In this document: positions 17,694 through 25,810 of the stretch, in pieces
How the letters are laid out: the number at the start of each line of letters is the position of its first letter
Position numbering within the stretch: position 1 is the first letter of the stretch
DNA from: Clostridium sp. JN-9
GTDB taxonomy: Bacteria > Bacillota > Clostridia > Clostridiales > Clostridiaceae
Direction: 5' to 3'
Length of the DNA stretch: 64,000 bases
Assembly: GCF_004103695.1 (NCBI RefSeq)
Contig: NZ_CP035280.1
Location: 1,364,001-1,428,000 of the forward strand
Position numbers and translations under genes: made by a program
Notes under the pieces: generated by a model
The model's input: only the letters and a program-made list of their open reading frames with translations
Told to the model about the DNA's origin: nothing
The model's database searches: none

Positions 17694-19364
17694 ATGTTAA
17701 AAGGTAAAAAAGCAAAATTTGCTGCTCTTGCCATGACATTTGTGTTAGCAGGTTCAGTTTTCGCTGGCTGCGGTAAGAGTGGAACATCAGGCAAGGGTGC
17801 AGATCAGGTGGTTAAGTACAATTTGGGGGCTGAGCCAAAGACAATTGACCCAGGACTAAACAGTTCTGTTGAAGGTGGAAATGTAATTGAAAATACCTTC
17901 GAAGGTCTTACAGACATAGACAGCAAGGAGCAGGTAATACCTGGTGTTGCAGAGAAATGGGAAGTATCGCAGGATGGATTAAAGTATACATTCCATTTGA
18001 GAAAAAATGCTAAATGGTCAGATGGCAAGCCTGTAAAAGCTCAGGATTTTGAATATGCATGGAAGAGAGCACTGGATCCAAAAACAGCTTCAGACTATGC
18101 TTATCAGTTATTCTATTTAAAGAATGGTGAAGCTTATAATGGCAGTGCTGATCCAAATGCTGCAAAGAAAGCTACAGCTGATCAGGTTGGTGTAAAAGCT
18201 ACTGACGATTACACATTGGAAGTAACTCTTGAAAATCCAACACCATATTTCTTATCACTTATGGCATTCCCAACATATATGCCATTAAGAAAAGATGTTG
18301 TTGAAAAAGATCCAAAAGGATGGTCTCTTAAAGGAGAAACTTACATAGGCAACGGTCCTTTTAAAATGAAAGACTGGAAACCTAAGGACAGTATTAATCT
18401 TGTTAGGAATGACAATTACTGGGATAAAGACAAAGTTAAACTTACTGCTATTACAATGAAAATGATTGACCAGGAAACAAGTTATATGTCAGCATTTAAG
18501 TCTGGACAGCTTGACTACATTGAGGCACCTCCAGCTCAGGAAATTCCTTCATTATTAAAAGATGGAACAGCTAAGGTATATCCTTATCTTGGAACTTACT
18601 ATTACAGCTTCAATGTATCCAACAATATAGATTCAATTAATAAAGATGTTGCAAAAGCTATAAAGAACGTTAAAGTCAGAAAAGCTATCAGCCTGGCTAT
18701 TGACAGAACATCCTTAGTTAACAATGTTACTAAAGGCGGACAGAGACCAGCTACAAGCTTTGTACCAAAGGGTATAACATTAAAAGACGGTTCAGATTTT
18801 AAGACAAAAGATTACTATAAAGCTGCTGCAGATGTAGCACAGGCTAAACAGCTATTAGCTGAAGCAGGATATCCAGATGGAAAGGGATTCCCAACTATTG
18901 AATTACTTTATAACAGTGGTCAGGGACATCAGGATTTAGCTCAGGCAATCCAGGATATGTTAAAGAAGAACTTAGGAATCAATATTACATTAAGAAATGT
19001 TGAAAGAAAAGTTCAATTAGATGTTACATCAAAACATCAGTATCAGATGGCTAGAAATGGCTGGATAGCTGATTATGCTGATCCAATGACATTCCTTGAT
19101 ATGTGGGTAACCGGCGGCGGAAACAACGCTGCAGGATACAGCAATCCAGAATATGATAAGTTAATAGCTGCTGCTAAAGCAGAAATAGACACTACAAAAA
19201 GAACAGCTGATTTACATCAGGCTGAAGATATTTTAATGAATGACATGCCTATTATACCTATTTATGAATACACAAATGTTGCATGCATAAAGGATTATTT
19301 AAAGGGCGTTCATAAGTCACCACTAGGATTTGTATTCTTTAAGGATGCATATATCCAGAAATAA
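17694..19364 (+). CDS. oppA: Oligopeptide-binding lipoprotein OppA
   Basis: This 556-aa extracellular peptide-binding protein (SBP family 5) has an N-terminal lipoprotein signal with cysteine in VFAGCGKSG, so it is membrane-anchored. PGVAEKWEVSQDGLKYTFHLR and KWSDGKPVKAQDFEYAWKR are family hallmarks. The ATG at 17694 follows a GGGAGGG site. It is the last gene of the opp cluster, separated from oppF by repeat element 2, and is followed by a strong terminator. In clostridia Opp systems supply peptides and can influence sporulation signalling. Confidence 0.95.
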   Translation: MLKGKKAKFAALAMTFVLAGSVFAGCGKSGTSGKGADQVVKYNLGAEPKTIDPGLNSSVEGGNVIENTFEGLTDIDSKEQVIPGVAEKWEVSQDGLKYTFHLRKNAKWSDGKPVKAQDFEYAWKRALDPKTASDYAYQLFYLKNGEAYNGSADPNAAKKATADQVGVKATDDYTLEVTLENPTPYFLSLMAFPTYMPLRKDVVEKDPKGWSLKGETYIGNGPFKMKDWKPKDSINLVRNDNYWDKDKVKLTAITMKMIDQETSYMSAFKSGQLDYIEAPPAQEIPSLLKDGTAKVYPYLGTYYYSFNVSNNIDSINKDVAKAIKNVKVRKAISLAIDRTSLVNNVTKGGQRPATSFVPKGITLKDGSDFKTKDYYKAAADVAQAKQLLAEAGYPDGKGFPTIELLYNSGQGHQDLAQAIQDMLKKNLGINITLRNVERKVQLDVTSKHQYQMARNGWIADYADPMTFLDMWVTGGGNNAAGYSNPEYDKLIAAAKAEIDTTKRTADLHQAEDILMNDMPIIPIYEYTNVACIKDYLKGVHKSPLGFVFFKDAYIQK

Positions 19365-19378
19365 AAACTAAAATTCCC

Positions 19379-19416
19379 AAAAAGGCTGCTGCATATATTT
19401 TGCGGCAGTCCTTTTT
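19379..19416 (+). terminator. Rho-independent terminator after oppA
   Basis: AAAAAGGCTGCTGC (19379-19392) pairs with GCGGCAGTCCTTTTT (19402-19416) with one mismatch and one bulge. The T-run forms the end of the stem. Confidence 0.8.
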
Positions 19417-19452
19417 GCATGATTTACTTACATTTATTATATTACAAAAAAA

Positions 19453-19491
19453 TAAGTGATTCAAAACAAAATAATTAGTTTTGAACCACTT
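19453..19491. terminator. Second hairpin in the oppA-spo0E gap
   Basis: AAGTGATTCAAAAC (19453-19466) pairs with GTTTTGAACCACTT (19478-19491) with a single mismatch. A-rich sequence lies on the left and TTATTTTA on the right, so it could terminate in either direction. Confidence 0.55.
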
Positions 19492-19514
19492 TATTTTATA
19501 TGCATAAACATATG

Positions 19515-19575
19515 ATTTCTGGGGGGAGAGCAGAAACCACTATAAGGGGCGTAGTTTCTGCCAGGTAATTTTAAA
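19515..19575 (+). other. Possible switching RNA or operator element, class unknown
   Basis: GCAGAAAC (about 19532-19539) can pair with GTTTCTGC (about 19553-19560), or its CAGAAA part can pair with the upstream TTTCTG (about 19516-19522). The two hairpins are mutually exclusive. A G-rich run (GGGGGG) lies in the first loop. I could not match it to a known riboswitch consensus. Confidence 0.3.
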
Positions 19576-19629
19576 GTGTACTTATGATTATATTGTAGTA
19601 ATGCCAGGTGACATTTATATGGCAGATAT

Positions 19630-19646
19630 GTTAACAAATTGTTAAC
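19630..19646. promoter_or_regulatory. Near-perfect palindrome upstream of the spo0E-like promoter
   Basis: GTTAACAA, a single A, then TTGTTAAC: 8-bp arms ending 7 bases before the -35 box. This is a likely operator for an unknown regulator. The half-sites are those of a Rex site but in the opposite order and with the wrong spacing. Confidence 0.4.
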
Positions 19647-19653
19647 GATTTAA

Positions 19654-19682
19654 TTGCCTTAAATTCAAGAATATGGTATACT
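19654..19682 (+). promoter_or_regulatory. Promoter of the Spo0E-like gene
   Basis: TTGCCT (19654-19659), a 17-bp spacer and TATACT (19677-19682), close to the sigma-A consensus. The leader would be about 50 nt before the ATG at 19739. Confidence 0.65.
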
Positions 19683-19738
19683 GGATAATATATACTTTTA
19701 ATAATATGGCAGTAAAATATAAAAAGGAGGAGAAATTA

Positions 19739-19933
19739 ATGAACACAGATGATTCAGAGAGTAAACTAAAAAAGCTGGATAACGAAATTGACTGCTTAAG
19801 GGAAACTCTGAATGAAGTTGCTTGTGATTCAGAGTTTTTTGATTCCGATGAAGAAATACTTAATTTAAGCAGAAAGCTGGATAATTTAATATTAAATTAT
19901 ATTAAGATGAAAAATCTTACAGATAAGTCCTGA
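19739..19933 (+). CDS. Spo0E-like aspartyl-phosphate phosphatase
   Basis: This 64-aa protein has the two-helix Spo0E fold. The C-terminal helix EEILNLSRKLDNLILNYIK holds the SQELD-type signature (here SRKLD) that inserts into the active site of a phosphorylated response regulator. Family members dephosphorylate Spo0A~P and hold back sporulation. The frame is open further upstream, but the AAAAGGAGGAG site immediately before 19739 fixes the start. It has its own promoter and is followed by a hairpin at 19958-19985. Confidence 0.85.
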   Translation: MNTDDSESKLKKLDNEIDCLRETLNEVACDSEFFDSDEEILNLSRKLDNLILNYIKMKNLTDKS

Positions 19934-19957
19934 TGTAAAATTCTGCATTGTTTTATA

Positions 19958-19985
19958 AAGACAGCAATAATAGTACTGCTGTCTT
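19958..19985. terminator. Hairpin between convergent spo0E-like and coat genes
   Basis: AAGACAGCA (19958-19966) pairs with TGCTGTCTT (19977-19985). The flanks lack a long T-run but the position fits a shared terminator. Confidence 0.55.
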
Positions 19986-20006
19986 GAAATTATGATTTCA
20001 ATTCTT

Positions 20007-20267
20007 TTATTTTAATTCTCCTGACATCTGATTTGCTTCATTTTTAAGCTGCTGAACTTCATTTGATGGCGCATCTTTTGTCTGATACCATCCTTTTTGT
20101 TTCATTGCATCAAAAACTTTGTATTGTATATTTTGAGCATTTGTAAAATTAGTAACCAGTGTATTTCTTAAATTTACACAGGATGATTCTGTTATTCCAG
20201 TGCTGTAGGCTGATATTACCTGCTTTTCTGTAGCCAGTAAATCCTGCATTAACTCTTTTTCGTTCAT
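20007..20267 (-). CDS. Spore coat protein, CotF-like
   Basis: This 86-aa helical protein resembles the CotF-type coat proteins of clostridia: MNEKELMQDLLATEKQVISAY-type N-terminus, a central RNTLVTNFTNAQNIQYKVFDAM helix and a KGWYQTKDA motif typical of the family. A strong AGGAGGT site precedes the start at 20267. It lies 27 bases downstream of a second small gene of similar type, so the two form an operon. Sporulation expression is expected from the family but no sporulation promoter was confirmed. Confidence 0.8.
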   Translation of the reverse strand: MNEKELMQDLLATEKQVISAYSTGITESSCVNLRNTLVTNFTNAQNIQYKVFDAMKQKGWYQTKDAPSNEVQQLKNEANQMSGELK

Positions 20268-20294
20268 AATAATACCTCCTCTTTTAATTAAATT

Positions 20295-20501
20295 TTATTC
20301 ATGAGAATCCAAATATGATTTTAAACTGGAAAAGTTCTGTTTGTGAATCTGACAAGCTTCATTGCATAAATCCTTTAACTGCTGATCAGTGCATTTACCG
20401 GAACACTCACTATACTTTTTATTTAGCAGAGCTTCATAATTCATCTGATCCTTAATTACTTTTAAATTGCTGCTTTCTAACTGCTTATCTGATGTAGCCA
20501 T
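20295..20501 (-). CDS. Small CotF-related spore protein
   Basis: This 68-aa protein is helical, with cysteines in YSECSGKCTDQQLKDLC and a final LKSYLDSHE. Its pattern matches small coat-associated proteins encoded next to CotF-like genes in clostridia. I placed the start at the ATG of 20501 because a GAGGAGGT site lies just upstream. The frame can be extended to a TTG, but the extension encodes that ribosome site. It is first in a two-gene operon. The family call is moderately sure and the exact role is unknown. Confidence 0.68.
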   Translation of the reverse strand: MATSDKQLESSNLKVIKDQMNYEALLNKKYSECSGKCTDQQLKDLCNEACQIHKQNFSSLKSYLDSHE

Positions 20502-20593
20502 AATTAAATACCTCCTCAAATTAGTAAAGTTTTTTGAAAAAAATTAGCTGCAAATATATTATTAGCTTAATATATAATAAATATTTATGAGGA

Positions 20594-21517
20594 TTATTTA
20601 TTTTTATTTTCTTTGCTGGCTGTGATTTCGTTACAAAGATTTATGTAAACTTCTTTGTTTTTTAGAGTTTGAAGATAATTCAAAAATGGAATCTTTAAAT
20701 CATCCTTTTTAAGTGCAAATTCAATGTTGGCCTGTAAAAAACCAAGTTTATCGCCAACATCATAACGTCTGCCCTCAAAATTATATGCATACATAGCTTC
20801 ATTTTTTATTAAAGTTTTTAAAGCATCAGTAAGCTGTATTTCACCGCCTTTTCCAGGTTGTGTATTCTCTAATATATTAAAAATCTGTGGAGTTATTATA
20901 TATCTTCCTAAAATTGCAATATCTGATGGAGCCTCGTCTATTGAAGGCTTTTCTATTAAATCCTTAACTTTATATACTCTGTTTTCTATGTGCATACCTT
21001 TTACAATTCCATATTTATTTACGTCTTCATGGGGCACATTCTGTACTCCCAATATGGATGTTTTGTATTCCTCATAGCAGTCCATAAGCTGCTTTAAGCA
21101 GGGAACTTTGCTGTCTACAATATCATCACCAAGCATTACTGCAAAAGGCTCATTGCCCACAAATGTTTTAGCACAATATATTGCATGTCCAAGTCCTTTA
21201 GGTTCCTTCTGCCTGATATAATATATGTTTGCCATATTGGATATATCTTTAACAAGTTTTAATAAATCTTCTTTATGATGACTTTCTAATTCGTTCTCCA
21301 ATTCTACGGATTTATCAAAATGATCTTCAATAGCTCTTTTATTTCTGCCTGTGATTATAAGAATTTCCTCTATACCAGAGGCAACTGCTTCTTCTATTAT
21401 GTATTGAATTGTTGGTTTATCAACTATAGGGAGCATTTCCTTAGGCTGAGCTTTTGTTGCGGGAAGAAATCTTGTTCCTAATCCAGCTGCGGGAATTATT
21501 GCTTTTTTTACTTTCAT
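20594..21517 (-). CDS. galU: UTP-glucose-1-phosphate uridylyltransferase
   Basis: GalU makes UDP-glucose from glucose-1-phosphate and UTP. The 307-aa protein begins with KKAIIPAAGLGTRFLPATK, the diagnostic nucleotide-binding loop, and has AVMLGDDIVDS for metal binding and the late motif FEGRRYDVGDKLG. It stands alone on the minus strand, divergent from the flagellin gene. Its product feeds surface polysaccharide synthesis and the GalE reaction encoded at 6030-7061. Confidence 0.96.
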   Translation of the reverse strand: MKVKKAIIPAAGLGTRFLPATKAQPKEMLPIVDKPTIQYIIEEAVASGIEEILIITGRNKRAIEDHFDKSVELENELESHHKEDLLKLVKDISNMANIYYIRQKEPKGLGHAIYCAKTFVGNEPFAVMLGDDIVDSKVPCLKQLMDCYEEYKTSILGVQNVPHEDVNKYGIVKGMHIENRVYKVKDLIEKPSIDEAPSDIAILGRYIITPQIFNILENTQPGKGGEIQLTDALKTLIKNEAMYAYNFEGRRYDVGDKLGFLQANIEFALKKDDLKIPFLNYLQTLKNKEVYINLCNEITASKENKNK

Positions 21518-21620
21518 ATGATTACATCCTTTCCTTTTTTAATTATATAATTCTACGTTCCCCACTTAAATCCTTTTTTATTACAATACTTAAGTATTAT
21601 ATAAAAATCTTTTTATACTA

Positions 21621-21647
21621 TAAAGTTATTAATTTAATTGCCGATAA
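21621..21647 (+). promoter_or_regulatory. Sigma-28 (FliA/SigD) flagellin promoter
   Basis: TAAA (21621-21624), exactly 15 bases, then GCCGATAA (21640-21647). This is an exact match to the sigma-28 consensus. Transcription would start near 21654 and leave a leader of about 100 nt, in which a GGTGTGT motif occurs twice. Confidence 0.9.
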
Positions 21648-21752
21648 AATATTTAATGAATATCAACTAATAGTGGTGTGTATTATCCATTTTTAATTAA
21701 TATTCATCATTATGGTGTGTGTATCCGTAATGATTATGCTTTAAAGGTGGTT

Positions 21753-22646
21753 TTGAATTTGAGATTATGTCATAATTTAGCTTCTTTAAATATATATACA
21801 AGATATACAAAGACTTTAAAAGATCAGAACATTTCCCTGCAGAGAATATCCTCTGGAGTAAAACTTAATAGTGCAAAGGACGATCCCAACGCATTAGCTG
21901 CCAGCGAAAGATTAAATATGCAGATAAGAGGAATGCAGATGGCAGGAAGAAATGCTCAGGACAGTGCAAGCATGCTTCAGACTGCTGAAGGCGGACTGGA
22001 TGGTATGACAAGTATGCTTCAAAGGGCAAGGGAATTGGTTGTCCAGGGAGCTAATGGAACAAATACTGATTTAGATAAAGGAATAATCAAGAATGAAATT
22101 AATAGTATGATAAAAGGTGTAACTGACCTGGCTAATTTTACGGAATTTAACGGCGTTAAAATACTTGCATCAGAAGATTCTGTTGATTTAAATAAGCCAG
22201 GTTATATAGATACTGTAATTGGAGCTAATTCAGGAGATACATTAAAAATACCTACATATAACCTAACTGCAGATAAAATAGGGGATCCATCAATATTAAA
22301 AGATTTGCAGCAAGTGGGAGATTTAATGAAGGGCACTGCTGATAAAGCTCCTCAGCCTGATAAAGCCCTTCAGACAATAGATTATGCTTTAGATGCTATT
22401 ATAGCTGTAAGAAGCAAATATGGTGCTTTGGAAAACAGATTAACTGACAGTTATGATAATTTAAATGAAATGAGCGACAAAGTGACAGGAGCTGAAAGCT
22501 CCCTGGCAGATGCAGATATATCTGAAGAAATACTGAATTTTTCTAAAGACAGCATATTATCTCAAGCTGCAAATGCCCTTATGGCTCAGACAAACAAAAT
22601 GCCTCAGGATATATTAAAAGTGCTTGAAAATTTAAGAATCAGATAA
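21753..22646 (+). CDS. Flagellin (short, divergent)
   Basis: This is the filament subunit type of protein. The N-terminal D0/D1 region carries LQRISSGVKLNSAKDDPNALAASE, and the C-terminus ends with SILSQAANALMAQTNKMPQDILKVL. At about 297 aa the variable central domain is nearly absent. The extreme N-terminus (MNLRLCHNLASLNIYTRYTK) differs from the usual MRINTN form. The start is a TTG at 21753, placed by the AAAGGTGG site at 21743-21750; a second TTG at 21759 is possible. A perfect sigma-28 promoter and a terminator make it a single-gene unit. Whether it is the main flagellin or a minor paralogue cannot be told. Confidence 0.88.
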   Translation: MNLRLCHNLASLNIYTRYTKTLKDQNISLQRISSGVKLNSAKDDPNALAASERLNMQIRGMQMAGRNAQDSASMLQTAEGGLDGMTSMLQRARELVVQGANGTNTDLDKGIIKNEINSMIKGVTDLANFTEFNGVKILASEDSVDLNKPGYIDTVIGANSGDTLKIPTYNLTADKIGDPSILKDLQQVGDLMKGTADKAPQPDKALQTIDYALDAIIAVRSKYGALENRLTDSYDNLNEMSDKVTGAESSLADADISEEILNFSKDSILSQAANALMAQTNKMPQDILKVLENLRIR

Positions 22647-22661
22647 AATTAAAATTTGTAA

Positions 22662-22688
22662 AATACAGCAATATGCTGTATTTTTTTG
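22662..22688 (+). terminator. Terminator after flagellin
   Basis: AATACAGCA (22662-22670) pairs with TGCTGTATT (22674-22682), followed directly by more Ts. This is a classic intrinsic terminator. Confidence 0.85.
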
Positions 22689-22969
22689 CTTTAAAAAATA
22701 AAATGACTAAAAAAAGTAGTATTTTTTGTAGTACTAATATAGTAAATGTTGTATAATATAAGAATATTAACTATAACGCTAATTATTTAACAATTATTAT
22801 CCATTTATCATTTATAATTCTTTTATATTTTGATTGAATTAAATTGAGTGCTTAAAGCTACCAATATAGCTAAGTTTAATATAAAGTAAAATTTAATTAA
22901 ATTTTTTTTCCTCTAGGCAGGAATTTTGGAAAATATGTCTAATAATATATTAGTATGGGGGATGATGCT
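22689..22969 (+). promoter_or_regulatory. Leader and promoter region of the flgB operon
   Basis: The 280 bases are AT-rich and contain no gene. TATAAT near 22754 is preceded by TAGTAC at a 17-bp spacing, a weak promoter candidate. A small hairpin (AGCTA...TAGCT) lies near 22855-22875. I looked for the c-di-GMP riboswitch that precedes some clostridial flgB operons and did not find its conserved core. Confidence 0.4.
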
Positions 22970-23371
22970 GTGGGAATAAGTAATGTGTCAAAAAATGAAT
23001 ATACATACAATATCTTGAAAAGGGGATTGGATGCAGCTTCTGAAAGAGGCACAGTTATTGGTAATAACATTGCCAATATAAATACAAAGGACTATAAAAG
23101 AAAATATGTAACATTTGAAGAAACTTTGAAAAACTCATCTGATAACCTTGAAATGAAAACCACTGATGAAAAGCATATGAAAATAAATGGTGATGCAGGG
23201 GACATTCAGGTTAAGCAGGATAACAGCAATCTTAAGGAAGATGGGAATAATGTTGATATAGATAATGAAATGGTAAATCTGGCAGCTAATAATTTAATGT
23301 ATAATGCCATGATTTCTCAGATAAATAGCAGATTTTCCATGACAAAGGATGTAATTAATGGAGGAAAGTAA
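22970..23371 (+). CDS. flgB: Flagellar rod protein FlgB
   Basis: This proximal rod protein starts the main flagellar operon. IGNNIANINTKDYKRKYVTFEETL is the rod/hook N-terminal signature (its core is NNIANINT). The C-terminus MVNLAANNLMYNAMISQINSRF is typical of FlgB. I chose the GTG at 22970, 7 bases after a GGGGGA site. An ATG at 22955 would place that site inside the gene. The protein is about 133 aa, as usual. Confidence 0.92.
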   Translation: MGISNVSKNEYTYNILKRGLDAASERGTVIGNNIANINTKDYKRKYVTFEETLKNSSDNLEMKTTDEKHMKINGDAGDIQVKQDNSNLKEDGNNVDIDNEMVNLAANNLMYNAMISQINSRFSMTKDVINGGK

Positions 23372-23392
23372 TTTAAAGAAAGGATGAAAATA

Positions 23393-23827
23393 ATGATTAA
23401 TGCTTTTGACACCCTTAGAATAAGTGCGTCAGGATTGTCCGCAGAAAGGCTGAGGATGGACACAGTAGCATCTAATATAGCTAATGTGAACACTACCAGA
23501 GGAGAAAATGGACAGCCTTATAGAAGAAAAATAGCTGTTTTTCAGGAAAACCTTGCAAATGCAATGAACCCTGAAACATCAAAATATGATAATAAGATGA
23601 TGGGAGTAAAGGCTGTTGGTATAGCAGAGGACCAATCTCCATTCAGGAGAGTATATGATCCATCAAATCCAGATGCTGGCAGGGATGGATATGTAAATAT
23701 GCCAAATGTGAATATATTAAATGAAATGGCAGATATGATGGTGGCAACAAGATCTTATGAAGCTAATGTAAATGCAGTGAATTCAGAAAAAAGTATGTTT
23801 TCTAAAGCACTGGAGATAGGAAGATAG
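23393..23827 (+). CDS. flgC: Flagellar rod protein FlgC
   Basis: This rod protein is about 144 aa. It has the signature [13 protein letters not shown], a mid-section [18 protein letters not shown] and the family C-terminus [20 protein letters not shown]. The GAAAGG site at 23377-23382 abuts an ATG at 23384, so the ATG at 23393 is better spaced. It follows flgB by about 20 bases and is followed by fliE. Confidence 0.94.
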   Translation: MINAFDTLRISASGLSAERLRMDTVASNIANVNTTRGENGQPYRRKIAVFQENLANAMNPETSKYDNKMMGVKAVGIAEDQSPFRRVYDPSNPDAGRDGYVNMPNVNILNEMADMMVATRSYEANVNAVNSEKSMFSKALEIGR

Positions 23828-23859
23828 AAAGTAAATATCTATAGATAGGAGGAAAAGCA

Positions 23860-24198
23860 GTGAATATAAGTGCAAATCAGTTTATTCCGCAGGGCGGAAT
23901 TTTTTCTGCAATAAATAATATTTCGGATCAATCTGTTACTGATAAAAATAGTACTTCAGATATTAAAAATGAAAGTACATCCAGTTTTTTTGATACATTA
24001 AAGGCAAAGCTAAATGAGGTAAATGATGCACAAGTGGCTGCAGAAGATAAAACAGCAGCATTTGTGTCAGGAGATGACACAAATATACACGACGTTATGA
24101 TTGCAACTGAAGAAGCAAAAATGTCCCTGGATCTTGCTATTCAGGTAAGAAATAAATTAGTAGATGCATATCAAGAGATTAATAGAATGCAGTTATAG
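23860..24198 (+). CDS. fliE: MS ring-rod junction protein FliE
   Basis: This 112-aa protein joins the MS ring to the rod. The C-terminal part (DDTNIHDVMIATEEAKMSLDL, then QVRNKLVDAYQEINRM) is the conserved FliE region. The start is a GTG at 23860 behind TAGGAGGA. Confidence 0.93.
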   Translation: MNISANQFIPQGGIFSAINNISDQSVTDKNSTSDIKNESTSSFFDTLKAKLNEVNDAQVAAEDKTAAFVSGDDTNIHDVMIATEEAKMSLDLAIQVRNKLVDAYQEINRMQL

Positions 24199-24212
24199 TA
24201 AGGAGAACTAAA

Positions 24213-25805
24213 ATGAGCAAGCTATCAGCAAAGGTGAAGAACTTAATTGAAAAATTTAAAAGTAAAAGCAGTAAGTTTAAGATAGCTGTCAGTGCAGTTG
24301 CAGTACTAACTTTAGCTGGATTAATCGTTTTAGGGGTATCTTTAAGCAAGCCTAAATATGATGTTCTCTTTTCCAATATGGATCCAAAGGACTCCGGAGC
24401 AGTTATTCAAAGCTTAAAAGATAATAAGGTAAACTACAAAGTAAGCGGTAATTCTATTTTAGTACCAAAAGACCAGGTTGATTCACTGAGAATGCAGTTA
24501 TTATCTTCTGTGCCTATGACAAATGGAAGCCAGGGATTTGAATTAATGGATAAAAGCCAGTTTGGACAAACAGATGCTCAAATGCAGATAAATTATCAAA
24601 GAGCTCTGCAGGGAGAACTGGAAAGAACCATTAAAGGATTTGATGCTGTAGAAAGCGCCAGAGTACATTTAGTAATGCCTCAGGATTCAGCATTTGTAAA
24701 GGATAATAAACCTGGGTCAGCATCTGTAACAGTTAAATTAAAACCTGGAAATAAACTTACAAGTGAACAGGTAAAAGCAATTATGGCTTTGGTATCGGGC
24801 AGTGTAAAAAATATTCCAATGGCAAATGTACAGGTTATTGATGATAATTTAACATTGCTTTCCAAGGATGTGGAGGTAGATTCTAAAAAAGATGAAGCAG
24901 CATCAGTGGAAAAACAGCAGGATTTAAAAGATGATTATGAAAAAAAGCTTGAAAAAAAGGTAACGGACATGCTTGAAGCCGTATATGGCAAAGATAAAGT
25001 AAAGGTAAAAATTAATGCAGACTTAAATTTTGATGCACAGCAGACAGATACAACTACATATGATCCGAAAACTGTAATAGTGAGCCAGCATACTGTTAAA
25101 GATTCCGGCAATGGAGGCAGTACAGCAAATACTGCAAGCCCAGTGGATAATAATATGGTTAACAATACAACCACTACTACAAATAATAATGGATCAGTAA
25201 ATACCCATGATGAAACTACTACAAATTATGATGTTTCCAAGGTGGAAGACAAGACAATAAAAGCTCCAGGCCAGGTTAAAAGACTTACAACATCAGTTGT
25301 TCTGGATGGAAACCTGGATGCTCAGACAAAAAATGCAGTTAATAATCTGGTGGTTTCAGCTGTAGGATTTGATACCAACAGAGGGGATTCCATATCAGTT
25401 GAAGGACTTCCTTTCGATACAACATTAAAGGATAATGCTAAAAAGGATCTGGATGCAATGAATAAAGCAATTGATCAGGCAAATAAAATGAAGCTTTATA
25501 CTGGAATTGGTGCGGGTATATTAGCATTAGCATTGATAATTGGCGGAATTGTATTATTCCTAAGAAAGAAGAAGAAAGAAACAGAAGCAGAGGAAGAGGA
25601 AGATTTGATTCAGCCTAAGGGCATTGATGCATTAATTGATGATAATACTAAGGAAGAGCCTAAGCAGCCGCAGTTTAAACCAATAGATTTTGAAGCTGAT
25701 AATGAAAAGGTTCATGTGGAAAATGAAATAAGAAAATATGCTAAGGAAAAACCAGATCAGGTTGCAGAAGTTATTAAATCTTGGATAGCTGAAGATGAGA
25801 GGTGA
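24213..25805 (+). CDS. fliF: Flagellar MS-ring protein FliF
   Basis: FliF (530 aa) forms the membrane ring that anchors the basal body. It has an N-terminal membrane helix at about residues 25-45, the YscJ-like ring-building domains (VPKDQVDSLRMQLLSS, then ERTIKGFDAVESARVHLVMP) and a low-complexity Asn/Thr-rich loop near residues 310-340. A second membrane helix is at about 425-450. The C-terminus (EVIKSWIAEDE) is the short tail that binds FliG. The gene overlaps the spacing region of fliG. Confidence 0.96.
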   Translation: MSKLSAKVKNLIEKFKSKSSKFKIAVSAVAVLTLAGLIVLGVSLSKPKYDVLFSNMDPKDSGAVIQSLKDNKVNYKVSGNSILVPKDQVDSLRMQLLSSVPMTNGSQGFELMDKSQFGQTDAQMQINYQRALQGELERTIKGFDAVESARVHLVMPQDSAFVKDNKPGSASVTVKLKPGNKLTSEQVKAIMALVSGSVKNIPMANVQVIDDNLTLLSKDVEVDSKKDEAASVEKQQDLKDDYEKKLEKKVTDMLEAVYGKDKVKVKINADLNFDAQQTDTTTYDPKTVIVSQHTVKDSGNGGSTANTASPVDNNMVNNTTTTTNNNGSVNTHDETTTNYDVSKVEDKTIKAPGQVKRLTTSVVLDGNLDAQTKNAVNNLVVSAVGFDTNRGDSISVEGLPFDTTLKDNAKKDLDAMNKAIDQANKMKLYTGIGAGILALALIIGGIVLFLRKKKKETEAEEEEDLIQPKGIDALIDDNTKEEPKQPQFKPIDFEADNEKVHVENEIRKYAKEKPDQVAEVIKSWIAEDER

Positions 25806-25810
25806 TAAAT

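Noticed and set aside
19630-19646. Rex redox-repressor site
   Set aside because: Rex needs TTGTTAA, four bases, TTAACAA. Here the half-sites are in the reverse order with one base between.
22689-22969. c-di-GMP-I riboswitch before flgB
   Set aside because: The conserved core and tetraloop-receptor pattern are not visible.
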